From the NCBI RefSeq assembly GCF_013409005.1, contig NZ_JACBZO010000001.1:2542001-2606000 (forward strand): a stretch of DNA of 64,000 bases, written 5' to 3'. The notes beneath the pieces are model-generated. The model was not told the origin of the DNA and ran no database searches. It saw nothing but the letters and a program-made list of their open reading frames with translations. This document shows, piece by piece, positions 7,133-14,945 of this stretch. A program made the translations under genes and the position numbers. This DNA comes from Demequina lutea. GTDB taxonomy: Bacteria > Actinomycetota > Actinomycetes > Actinomycetales > Demequinaceae. The stretch's first letter is position 1; each line of letters opens with the position of its first letter.

Positions 7133-8577
7133 TGACCGCCACCGCATCGGCAACCCCCGCGCTTGAAAACGCGGCACCCGCATCGGCAACCCCCGCATCG
7201 GCAACCCCCGCGCTTGAAAACGCGGCACCCGACTCGCGCCAGACCTCCTTGCTACGTTTTGCCACCGCCGGTTCCGTCGACGACGGCAAGTCCACGCTCG
7301 TGGGCAGGCTGCTGCATGACACCAAATCCATCCTGGCCGACGCCTACGAGGCGGTCGAGCGCGTCACTCGCGAACGCGGCGGCGAGGGCATAGACCTCGC
7401 CCTGCTCACCGACGGCCTGCGCGCCGAGCGCGAGCAGGGCATCACGATCGACGTCGCCTATCGCTATTTCGCTACCCCACGGCGCACCTTCATCCTCGCG
7501 GATTGCCCCGGGCACGTGCAGTACACGCGCAACACCGTCACGGGCGCCTCGACGGCCGACGCCCTCGTGGTCCTCGTGGATGTGAGGACGGGGGTGGCGG
7601 ACCAGACGCGCCGCCACCTCGCCGTCGCCGCGCTGTTGCGCGTCCCCCACGTCATCGTCGCGGTCAACAAGATCGACCTTCTCGGTTGGGAGCGTGCGCC
7701 CTACGACGCGATTGCCGCCGACGCGGCCGAACACGGCTCAGGCCTGGGAATCGAGGTCTCGGTGGTGCCGGTGAGCGCTCTGCTCGGCGACAATGTCGCC
7801 TCACACTCGCGCCGCACCCCCTGGTACACGGGCCCCACCGTTCTTGAGCTCCTCGAGTCCCTGCCCTCCGCGGACCAGATCGACACCGCTCACCTCGAAA
7901 CCGGCGAGAACGTCGCAGGATGGCGGCTCCCCGTGCAGAACGTGCTCCGTCCTCAGGGCGCGGCGATCAGCGACGAGTACCGCGAGTATCGCGGCTATGC
8001 GGGCCAGGTGTCTCAAGGGATCATCCATGTGGGCGACGAGGTGGTGGTCCAACCGTCGGGAAGACGCACCGCCGTCGCCGGACTCGACACCGCCGACGGC
8101 CCGCTCGACTCCGCGCGCACCGGCCAATCCATTGCGGTACGGCTCGCGGACGACGTCGACGTGGCGCGCGGGGACCTGCTGTCTTCAGTGCCCGACGCGG
8201 CGCGTGCCGTCAAGAACATCGACGCCCACGTGGCGTGGCTCGCCGACCGGCCACTGCGGGTGCGCGACAGGGTGCTTGTGCAACACGGCACCGCGCTCGT
8301 GCAGGCCCTGGTCGTCCGGATCTCGGGGGTGCTCGACATCTCGCTGCCGGGCGGGACCCTCGACTCGAGCATCGTGCATGGAGACAGCCTGGCACTCAAC
8401 GACATCGGCGTGGTGTCACTTCTCCTCGCCTCGCCCCTCGCCATCGAGGACTACAGCCTCCACCGGCGCACAGGAGCGTTCGTGCTGGTGGACCCGCAGG
8501 ATGGCGCGACCCTCGCCGCGGGAACCGCACGTGCGGCCACTCCAGGCACGGGCCCGGACGGGTACCTGAGCATCTGA
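7132..8577 (+). CDS. cysN: Sulfate adenylyltransferase subunit 1 (GTPase)
   Basis: 481 residues. This GTPase drives APS formation by CysD. GTPase motifs are visible in order: GSVDDGKSTLVGRLLHD (P-loop), GITIDVAYRYF (switch I), DCPGHVQYTRN (G3) and NKIDLL (G4), followed by two beta-barrel domains. No C-terminal APS-kinase domain is present; the length matches stand-alone CysN. The first 40 residues are unusual: a low-complexity ASATPALENAAP repeat precedes the conserved LLRFATAGSVDDGKS start. A start at an internal position cannot be excluded, but the ATG at 7132 overlaps the cysD stop (TAATG), which favours it. Confidence 0.95.
   Translation: MTATASATPALENAAPASATPASATPALENAAPDSRQTSLLRFATAGSVDDGKSTLVGRLLHDTKSILADAYEAVERVTRERGGEGIDLALLTDGLRAEREQGITIDVAYRYFATPRRTFILADCPGHVQYTRNTVTGASTADALVVLVDVRTGVADQTRRHLAVAALLRVPHVIVAVNKIDLLGWERAPYDAIAADAAEHGSGLGIEVSVVPVSALLGDNVASHSRRTPWYTGPTVLELLESLPSADQIDTAHLETGENVAGWRLPVQNVLRPQGAAISDEYREYRGYAGQVSQGIIHVGDEVVVQPSGRRTAVAGLDTADGPLDSARTGQSIAVRLADDVDVARGDLLSSVPDAARAVKNIDAHVAWLADRPLRVRDRVLVQHGTALVQALVVRISGVLDISLPGGTLDSSIVHGDSLALNDIGVVSLLLASPLAIEDYSLHRRTGAFVLVDPQDGATLAAGTARAATPGTGPDGYLSI
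7144..7230 (+). repeat. In-frame tandem duplication at the cysN N-terminus
   Basis: A 36-bp unit at 7144-7179 is repeated without change at 7195-7230, separated by one extra 15-bp GCATCGGCAACCCCC unit (7180-7194). All lengths are multiples of three, so the frame is kept and the protein gains the repeated peptide ASATPALENAAP. Confidence 0.9.
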
Positions 8578-9380
8578 TGAGCGCGGCCGTTCGCTTTACA
8601 GGTGTGACCCAGTCGTTTTCGCGCCGCGGTGCACACCGATCCGCGCTTGCCTCGGTGGACCTGGACGTCGCCGCGGGAGAATTCGTCGCCATCGTCGGCC
8701 CTTCCGGTTGCGGAAAGTCCACTCTTCTCGACCTCGTCGCAGGCCACGCTCAACCCGCCACCGGTTCCGTCACGGTCGGCGGGACGCCGGTCACCGGGCC
8801 TGGCCCCGACCGCATGCTCGTGTTCCAGGAGCACGCGCTCTTCCCGTGGCTCACCGTGCAGGAAAACGTCGAATTCGGCTTGAGGTCTGCGGGCATGGAT
8901 GCCGCACTGCGCTCGGCGACCGCCTCGGAGTGGATCGCGCGCGTGGGACTTGCCGACGCCGTCGGCCTTCACCCGCACGAGTTGTCGGGAGGCATGCGTC
9001 AGCGGGCGGCCCTGGCCCGCGCCTTCGCGCTCGCCCCTCAAGTGCTCCTCATGGATGAGCCGTTCTCAGCCCTCGACGCACCCAGCCGCGACCGACTCCA
9101 CGTCGAGCTCCAGGGCCTGTGGCGCGAGACGGGCACGACCATCATCTTCGTCACCCACAACGTGCGCGAGGCCGTGGTGCTCGGCGACCGCGTCGTCGTC
9201 ATGTCGTCCGGCCCCGGCCGCGTCATTGGCTGGGTCCCCGTGACGCTTTCTCGCCCCCGCGTCGTCGAATCTGGCAGCGTGGTCGCCCTCGCCCAACACG
9301 TGCGAGGCTTGCTTGACGAGGCGGACCAACTGGGCATCACCGCGCCTCGCGAAGGCAAGGACGGCTATGTCAGCATCTGA
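8577..9380 (+). CDS. ABC transporter ATPase of the nitrate/sulfonate/taurine (SsuB/TauB) family
   Basis: 267 residues. The Walker A motif GPSGCGKST is near residue 41, Q-loop FQEHALFPW near 84, signature LSGGMRQRAALARA near 138, Walker B VLLMDEPFSALD near 158 and the switch His in FVTHN. The family energises uptake of sulfonates, taurine, nitrate or bicarbonate; the position inside the sulfate-assimilation operon points to an organic or inorganic sulfur source. The start overlaps the cysN stop (TGATG). No periplasmic-type binding protein is encoded beside it. Confidence 0.85.
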   Translation: MSAAVRFTGVTQSFSRRGAHRSALASVDLDVAAGEFVAIVGPSGCGKSTLLDLVAGHAQPATGSVTVGGTPVTGPGPDRMLVFQEHALFPWLTVQENVEFGLRSAGMDAALRSATASEWIARVGLADAVGLHPHELSGGMRQRAALARAFALAPQVLLMDEPFSALDAPSRDRLHVELQGLWRETGTTIIFVTHNVREAVVLGDRVVVMSSGPGRVIGWVPVTLSRPRVVESGSVVALAQHVRGLLDEADQLGITAPREGKDGYVSI

Positions 9381-10245
9381 GGCCCCCGCCCATTCGCTGC
9401 TGGCCGACGCACACGGCGCACCCGCCGGGCCCGCATATCCCGCTGATCCCGTCACGACCGGCGTTGCCCGCCGCCGACGGTGGGACACGGCCCCCATGGT
9501 GGTCACCGGTGGGATGCTCGGTCTGGCTTGGTGGCTCACCTCTACCCTCGCCCCGTCGCTTCCGGGTCCGCGTGCGACCGCCGCCCAGCTGTGGGACATG
9601 GCGCTGTCGGGATCTCTTGTCTCGATCCTGTGGCGCACCGCGGCGTTCATGGCCGTGTGTTTCGCGGTCGCCGTGGTGCTCGGCATCGGCGGCGGTCTCG
9701 CGATTGGCATGAACCGGTCGCTCGATCGCGGCCTGTCCGCCTACCTGGCTGCGCTGCAGGGCATGCCCACGTCGATGTGGATCCCGGTTGCCGCGATCGT
9801 GCTCGGTACCGACGTGTGGTCGCTCGGCGCGGTGGTGGCGCTCGGCGCGGTTCCGGCCATCGTGCTCAGCACGCGCAACTCGGTGCGCAACGTGCCGCCA
9901 TTGCTGGTGCGGGCGGGGCGCACGCTCGGCGAGTCCGGTTGGTCGCTCACTCGCCGCGTCATCCTTCCCGCGGCTTTTCCCGGAATCATGTCGGGGCTCG
10001 AGCTCGGCTGGTCGATCGCGTTCCGGTGCCTCGTCGCGGGCGAGATCTTTTCGGGCGCCCTGTCGGGAACCGGCATCGGCGAGGTCATCGGCCGAGCCCG
10101 CACGAGCGGCGACCTGACCGAGATGATGGCGACCATCGTGATCGTGTTGCTCTTCTCTGTGGTCGTCGATCGATTCGTGTTTGCGCCCGCCCAGGCACGG
10201 CTGCGAGGTCCGCGCGGTCTCGAGGGAGCAGCGTCTCGCGGCTAG
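9367..10245 (+). CDS. ABC transporter permease of the SsuC/TauC family
   Basis: 292 residues from ATG 9367, overlapping the ATPase gene by 14 bases. After a Pro/Ala-rich cytoplasmic leader of about 40 residues there are roughly six hydrophobic segments. The EAA-like loop (ARTLGESGWSLTRRVILPAAFPGIMSGLELGWS) that docks the ATPase is near residues 180-215. It forms the membrane channel for the ATPase encoded just upstream. Substrate presumed sulfonate, taurine or a related sulfur compound, from context only. A longer in-frame start at 9313 exists but lies inside the ATPase gene and adds no family residues. Confidence 0.82.
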   Translation: MSASEAPAHSLLADAHGAPAGPAYPADPVTTGVARRRRWDTAPMVVTGGMLGLAWWLTSTLAPSLPGPRATAAQLWDMALSGSLVSILWRTAAFMAVCFAVAVVLGIGGGLAIGMNRSLDRGLSAYLAALQGMPTSMWIPVAAIVLGTDVWSLGAVVALGAVPAIVLSTRNSVRNVPPLLVRAGRTLGESGWSLTRRVILPAAFPGIMSGLELGWSIAFRCLVAGEIFSGALSGTGIGEVIGRARTSGDLTEMMATIVIVLLFSVVVDRFVFAPAQARLRGPRGLEGAASRG

Positions 10246-10323
10246 GTTCGGGACCCCTGGCCCCCATGGGAGGATGCCAGTTGATGGCAGTGCGGACTCA
10301 GCGCCCGGTGCGAGACTAGGCGC

Positions 10324-11295
10324 ATGACAGACACCCTCGACCGTAACGGACTAGGTTACGGCGTCGCCGCCTACGTCATCTGGGGACTGTTCCCCATCAT
10401 CATGGCGGCCCTCGAACCCGCCGCCGCCTTCGAGATCGTGGCCTGGCGTGCGCTGTCTTCTCTGGTGGTCTGTGTGCTCATCTTCACGGCCATGCGCGGC
10501 TGGCCTCGGATCGCGGCCGTGCTTCGCGACAGGCGCACCACGCTGCGGCTCGTCGCGGCGGGCGCGCTGATCGCGGTCAACTGGGGCGTGTTTGTCTACG
10601 CCGTGGTGACCGAACGGGTCGCGGCCACCTCGCTCGGCTATTACATCAACCCGCTCGTCACGGTGACCTTGGCTGTGGTGTTCCTTGGCGAGCGCTTGCG
10701 CCGCCTCCAGATCGCCGCCATCTTCGTCGCGCTCGTCGCCGTCGCCGTGGTGGCGTGGGAGATGGGCGGCATTCCCTGGATCTCCCTGGCTCTCGCCGGT
10801 TCGTTCGGGACGTATTCGCTCATCAAGAAGGGCGTGGGCGGCAAGGTCGACGCCCTCACGGGCCTGACGATCGAAACGGCGGCGATCGCTCCCGTGGCGG
10901 TGGTCGTGCTCTTCATGGTGCACGCCGCAGGCGACACGACGTTTGGCACGCGCGGGGCGCCCGGGCTGGGCTGGTGGCACGACACCATGCTCGCCGGCAC
11001 AGGAACGTGGACCGCGGGCGCTTTGCTGATCTTCGCGGCGGGCGCGCGGCGCCTCCCACTCAACGTCACCGGCATGCTGCAGTACATCGCCCCCACCATG
11101 ACATTCGTGCTGGCCGTGTGGTACTTCCACGAGTCGATGCCCGCGGTGAGGTGGATTGGGTTCGGGTTTGTGTGGATCGCGCTGGTTCTGTTCTCGATCG
11201 ACGCGTGGCGCATCCGGCCTGGCGGGGCGCGGGCGCAGCTGGCTCGCGAAGAGCGTGCCCGGGATACCGCCGCGATCGCCGCCGAGGCGATCTAG
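10324..11295 (+). CDS. rarD: RarD-type EamA/DMT-superfamily permease
   Basis: 323 residues with about ten hydrophobic segments and two EamA halves. Characteristic RarD stretches are YVIWGLFPI near residue 17, IAVNWGVFVYAV near 83 and LQYIAPTMTFVLAVWYFHE near 245. RarD proteins are inner-membrane transporters whose substrates are mostly unproven; chloramphenicol resistance was the original phenotype. The gene stands 78 bases after the permease gene on the same strand and may be separately transcribed. The last 20 bases around its stop codon (11278-11297) recur at 11491-11510 with one mismatch, on the far side of two repeat elements. Confidence 0.85.
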   Translation: MTDTLDRNGLGYGVAAYVIWGLFPIIMAALEPAAAFEIVAWRALSSLVVCVLIFTAMRGWPRIAAVLRDRRTTLRLVAAGALIAVNWGVFVYAVVTERVAATSLGYYINPLVTVTLAVVFLGERLRRLQIAAIFVALVAVAVVAWEMGGIPWISLALAGSFGTYSLIKKGVGGKVDALTGLTIETAAIAPVAVVVLFMVHAAGDTTFGTRGAPGLGWWHDTMLAGTGTWTAGALLIFAAGARRLPLNVTGMLQYIAPTMTFVLAVWYFHESMPAVRWIGFGFVWIALVLFSIDAWRIRPGGARAQLAREERARDTAAIAAEAI

Positions 11296-11332
11296 CCACA
11301 GCCCTCCGTCGGCACGCCTGGCAGGCGCCTCG

Positions 11333-11386
11333 CCCCGGACGCCCCGCGCACCCCGGACGCCCCGCGCACCCCGGACGCACCGCGCA
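11333..11386. repeat. Three 18-bp tandem repeats downstream of rarD
   Basis: Three contiguous copies of CCCCGGACGCCCCGCGCA at 11333, 11351 and 11369; only the third differs, by one base. Noncoding, between convergent rarD and the methyltransferase gene. Confidence 0.9.
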
Positions 11387-11387
11387 C

Positions 11388-11464
11388 AAGTGCCGGACCA
11401 GCAACCCCGTATTCCGGAGTCGGCCGCCTAGCAAGGCCGTGTAGATGACCCTGACCCGGCACTT
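11388..11464. repeat. 77-bp inverted-repeat element, copy A
   Basis: Bounded by AAGTGCCGG (11388-11396) and its exact complement CCGGCACTT (11456-11464). An inner inverted pair CGGCC (11421-11425) / GGCCG (11435-11439) would form a nested stem. A second element with the same ends and exactly the same 59-base interior length but different interior sequence lies at 39706-39782. The right end continues CGGTAC; the mirrored left end of copy B continues TGGTAC. Confidence 0.75.
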
Positions 11465-11490
11465 CGGTACAGCCGTGAGGTGCCACCTGT

Positions 11491-11510
11491 GCCGCCAAGG
11501 CGATCTAGCC
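11491..11510 (+). repeat. Second copy of the rarD 3-prime end
   Basis: GCCGCCAAGGCGATCTAGCC matches 19 of 20 bases of the true rarD end at 11278-11297, including the stop codon. The two copies flank the 18-bp array and the 77-bp element. Confidence 0.6.
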
Positions 11511-11557
11511 CGCCGCGGGGATCTACTTTCGCTACTCCGCCGGGCTACAGGACGGTG

Positions 11558-12241
11558 CTACCACAAAACCGTCGCGACCAGCATCCCGTCGTATCCCTTG
11601 CGGCCCACGGTCTGGATCACGGTTGCCTCCACGCGGAAGTCCCTGGTCACGTGCTCGACGACGTCGCGCGAACCCACGACCTTCGGGTCGTCGTCGCTAG
11701 CATCGGCGATGGCACCGTCCCTCACCACGTTGTCGATCACGATGAGCGCGCCGCGCCTGGAGATCGCGACTGCGGCCTCGTAGTAGTTGGTGTTGTTCGG
11801 CTTGTCCGCGTCGATGAACGTGAAGTCGACGGGGGCATCGTCCGCCAAGATGGGGAGCATCTCGAGTGCGGTGCCGATGCGGATGGTGACCTTGTGACCC
11901 ACCCCGGCGGCGTCGAGGCTCGCGCGGGCGACGTCGGCGTGACGCGGGTCGCGCTCGTGAGTAATCACCCTCCCGTCATCCGGTACGGATCGCGCCAGAT
12001 GCAGCGTCGAATAGCCGCCGAGCGTGCCAAATTCGACCACCGTCTGGGCGCCGATGCTGCGCGCGAGTATCCCCAGCAGCCTGGCGTGCATCGCGCTCAC
12101 CGCGATGTCGGGAAGGTCGGCGGCACGCTGGGCGGCGAGCACGTGGGCCTGCTCGGCGTCGCTCGACGCGTAGTGCGACTCCAGGAACTCGTCGACTGCG
12201 AGCCAGCGTGAAGGACCGTCGTGGGGTAGGTCGATGCTCAT
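11558..12241 (-). CDS. O-methyltransferase, class I SAM-dependent (methyltransferase family 3)
   Basis: 227 residues from ATG 12241. The SAM-binding motif VVEFGTLGGYSTLHLA is near residue 68, the acidic loop ITHERDPRHADVA near 95, and DFTFIDADKPNNTNYYE near 141, where the family binds the divalent metal and the catechol-like substrate. Family members methylate catechols, caffeoyl-CoA and similar diols; substrate here unknown. It is convergent with rarD and not clearly in an operon. Upstream lies the paired repeat at 12278-12342. Confidence 0.88.
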   Translation of the reverse strand: MSIDLPHDGPSRWLAVDEFLESHYASSDAEQAHVLAAQRAADLPDIAVSAMHARLLGILARSIGAQTVVEFGTLGGYSTLHLARSVPDDGRVITHERDPRHADVARASLDAAGVGHKVTIRIGTALEMLPILADDAPVDFTFIDADKPNNTNYYEAAVAISRRGALIVIDNVVRDGAIADASDDDPKVVGSRDVVEHVTRDFRVEATVIQTVGRKGYDGMLVATVLW

Positions 12242-12277
12242 GCGACGAGCCTAACCCGGCGCCCCGCGATGGGTCGA

Positions 12278-12342
12278 GGGTACGGATTGAGCCATTGGCG
12301 GCATGCAACTGCCTCTGAGCGGTACAGATTGAGCCACTTTGC
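12278..12342. repeat. Paired intergenic motif, 42-bp period (locus 2)
   Basis: Two diverged copies, GGGTACGGATTGAGCCATTGGC at 12278 and GCGGTACAGATTGAGCC... at 12319. Their GTAC tetramers are at 12280 and 12322, exactly 42 bases apart as at locus 1. They lie 16 bases past the 3-prime end of the polyprenyl synthase gene. Confidence 0.8.
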
Positions 12343-12357
12343 AGGCAGGGGCGGCGG

Positions 12358-13353
12358 CTACGTCGCGCGGGCAACCAGGGCGTCGGCAAATCCGAGAAGC
12401 GCGTCCTTGACATCACCGTCGCGCAGGCCCGCAATAGCGGCCTTTGCACGGTCGGCCCACTCGCGAGCAAGCGCCGCCGTTTCGTCGACGACCACGTGAG
12501 CGCGGAGGCCCGCCAAGACGTCGGCGATGGCCTTGTCGGAACTCAGATCCCCATCGATGAGGCTCAAGAGCGCCACGTCGGCATCGGACGCCGCGCCCTC
12601 CGCGATGCGCCTGCGCAGCAACAGCACGGGCATCGTCGAGACGCCCTCGCGCAGGTCGGTGCCAGGGGTCTTGCCGCTCACGTCGGATTCCGAGCGAATA
12701 TCGAGCACGTCGTCCGCGAGTTGGAAGGCCACACCGGCGAGTTCGCCGAACTGGGTGACGGCGGCGACGGTATCGCGGTCGCAACCGGCGAACATCGCGC
12801 CGAAGCGAGCCGATGTTGCGACAAGGGATCCCGTCTTGTCGGCCAAGACCATCAGGTAGTGATCGACGGCGTCCTCGCCCACATCCGGCCCCACGGTCTC
12901 GTGAAGTTGACCGAGGCACAGCCGTTCGAAGGTCTCCGCCTGAATGCGCACCGCGGCGGGGCCGAGTCCGGCCACCACCATGGAGGCCCTCGCAAACAGC
13001 AGGTCACCGGTGAGAATGGCGACGGAGTTGCCCCACACCTCGTGAGCGCTAGGGGCGCCGCGCCTGGTGGGCGCGTCGTCCATGACGTCGTCGTGGTACA
13101 GCGTTGCGAGGTGCGTCAGCTCCGCGACGACTGCGGCATCGACCACCTCGGGACGGTTCCCGTCACCCAACTGCGCCGTGAGGAGCGCCAGCACCGGCCT
13201 CAATCGCTTTCCGCCCGCATCGACCAAGTGACGCGATGTCGCGTCCGCGAGCCGGTCTGACTGGGCGACAGCATCCCGGAGTCGCTCCTCGACAAGGGCG
13301 AGTCGCGGCGTGATGGCCGCCTCGAGCGCGGCATTTCCCAGTGGGAGGGCCAT
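12358..13353 (-). CDS. Polyprenyl diphosphate synthase (menaquinone side chain)
   Basis: 331 residues. It condenses isopentenyl diphosphates into the long prenyl chain that MenA attaches to the quinone head. Both aspartate-rich motifs are present: YHDDVMDDAPTRRG near residue 84 and QLADDVLDI near 212, plus GGKRLRPVLALL near 45 and KTGSL. I take ATG 13353, five bases after the nuoN stop; the longer frame to 13614 lies inside nuoN. It is therefore the last gene of the long minus-strand unit from 30354. The residues that fix chain length cannot be read with confidence, so hepta-, octa- or nonaprenyl is open. Confidence 0.92.
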   Translation of the reverse strand: MALPLGNAALEAAITPRLALVEERLRDAVAQSDRLADATSRHLVDAGGKRLRPVLALLTAQLGDGNRPEVVDAAVVAELTHLATLYHDDVMDDAPTRRGAPSAHEVWGNSVAILTGDLLFARASMVVAGLGPAAVRIQAETFERLCLGQLHETVGPDVGEDAVDHYLMVLADKTGSLVATSARFGAMFAGCDRDTVAAVTQFGELAGVAFQLADDVLDIRSESDVSGKTPGTDLREGVSTMPVLLLRRRIAEGAASDADVALLSLIDGDLSSDKAIADVLAGLRAHVVVDETAALAREWADRAKAAIAGLRDGDVKDALLGFADALVARAT

Positions 13354-13358
13354 CCGGC

Positions 13359-14945
13359 CTACCCCCCGATCGCGGGTGCCAACAACACGCCCGCGCTGTG
13401 AGCGAGCTCGAGCGCCCACGAGGGGAACACACCCAGGACGATGACGGCGATCGCCATGGCAATCGCGACCCCCCGGCCGAGAGTCGTCGAGCGGATCACG
13501 ACGTGGGGCGCGACATCCGTGGGCGCATCCGTGAAGAACATGAGCACCGCCAGGCGAATGTAGAAGAACGCGGCCGCCGCGGACGCAAGAACGGCCACAA
13601 GAACGAGTGGCCACGCACCCGCCTCGATCGCCGCGCGGAACGCGACGAACTTACCGATGAAGCCCGCCGTCAGCGGAATGCCAGCGAAAGACAGCAAGAA
13701 GATCATCATCGACACCGCGAGCAACGGGCTGCGCTTGCCAAGACCCGCCCACTGACCGAGGCGTGTCGCCTCCGCACCGATGGCACCGTCGGGAGTGACC
13801 TCGCGCACCTGGGTGATCACCGCGAACGCGCCGAGCGTCGCCAGTCCGTAGGTGGCCATGTAGAAGGGCAGCGCGGACAGCGCCGACGGGGAGAAGCCCG
13901 CGAAAGCAACCAGAATGAATCCCGCGTGGGCGATCGACGAGTACGCGAGCATGCGCTTGACGTCGGTCTGGACGATCGCAAGCACCGTGCCGAACACCAT
14001 CGACGCGATCGCGACGGTCCAAATGATCCAGTTGAGTTCCCACGCGAGCCGGAACAGCACCAGGTATGACAGGCGGGCAAGCGCGGCGACCGCGGCAGCC
14101 TTCGTTGCCGCAGCCATGAAGGCCGTCACGGGCGAGGGTGCCCCTTGGTAGGCATCGGGAACCCAGAAGTGGAACGGGACTGCACCAATCTTGAAGAGCA
14201 ATCCGACGACGACCATGAACACGCCGAGCAGGATGAGCACGGAGCGCTGGGGCATGTACGTCGCGAGTACCCCGCCGAGCTCGTACATGCCCGTCTTGCC
14301 CGTAGCGCCGTAAAGTAGCGCGACGCCGAACAGGAAGATCGCGGATGAGAAGGCACCGAGGAGGAAGTACTTCAGTGAGGCTTCTTGGCTCAGCAACCTG
14401 CGGCGGCGCGACAGCGCCACGAGGATGTAGAGCGGGAGCGAGAACAGTTCGAGAGCGACAAACAGAAAGAGCAGGTCGTTCACGGTGGCGAAGAGCATCA
14501 TGCCGCCGGTGGCGAAGAGCACGAGGGGGAAGGCCTCGGTGAGGTACATGCCCTTGGCGCGCGCGACGGTCTCCTCCGCCGAACCTGGAGCAACCGAACC
14601 GAGCGGCGTGAACGCATCCTCACCCTCGCGGCCCTTGTCGGCGAAAAGCAAGACGCCGCCCAAGGCGAAGATGAGAATGAGGAATTGCCATGCGAGCGCC
14701 TGGCGGTCGAGCATGATCATGCTCTTGAGCACGACGACGCCGTCGCCCTGGAGCGCGACCCAGCGCCACACGACGGCGAGCAGTGCGGCGACCACGGCGA
14801 TGATCGACAACTGGAATTGGTAGATCCTGCGTGCGGCGGGCACGCGCACGAAGGCCTCAAGGAGCACGCCGAGCGCCGCGGCGCCCAACACGATGAGAAT
14901 CGGCGTGAGGGATGCCCACGCAATATCGGGAGCGGGGTAAGTCAC
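13359..14945 (-). CDS. nuoN: NADH-quinone oxidoreductase subunit N
   Basis: 528 residues, mostly membrane helices (about 14), one of the three antiporter-like proton-channel subunits of complex I. Family segments such as LVALELFSLPLYILVAL near residue 160, KIGAVPFHFWVPDAYQGAP near 250 and the lysine/glutamate pattern along the helices are visible. It starts with GTG 14945 behind an AGGAGG site and overlaps the nuoM stop (GTGA). Only five bases separate its stop from the polyprenyl synthase ATG. Confidence 0.95.
   Translation of the reverse strand: MTYPAPDIAWASLTPILIVLGAAALGVLLEAFVRVPAARRIYQFQLSIIAVVAALLAVVWRWVALQGDGVVVLKSMIMLDRQALAWQFLILIFALGGVLLFADKGREGEDAFTPLGSVAPGSAEETVARAKGMYLTEAFPLVLFATGGMMLFATVNDLLFLFVALELFSLPLYILVALSRRRRLLSQEASLKYFLLGAFSSAIFLFGVALLYGATGKTGMYELGGVLATYMPQRSVLILLGVFMVVVGLLFKIGAVPFHFWVPDAYQGAPSPVTAFMAAATKAAAVAALARLSYLVLFRLAWELNWIIWTVAIASMVFGTVLAIVQTDVKRMLAYSSIAHAGFILVAFAGFSPSALSALPFYMATYGLATLGAFAVITQVREVTPDGAIGAEATRLGQWAGLGKRSPLLAVSMMIFLLSFAGIPLTAGFIGKFVAFRAAIEAGAWPLVLVAVLASAAAAFFYIRLAVLMFFTDAPTDVAPHVVIRSTTLGRGVAIAMAIAVIVLGVFPSWALELAHSAGVLLAPAIGG

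Noticed and set aside
7920..8576. Apparent 5-prime extension of the ABC ATPase to 486 residues
   Set aside because: The extra part is a shadow of cysN in another frame; family start and TGATG overlap lie at 8577.
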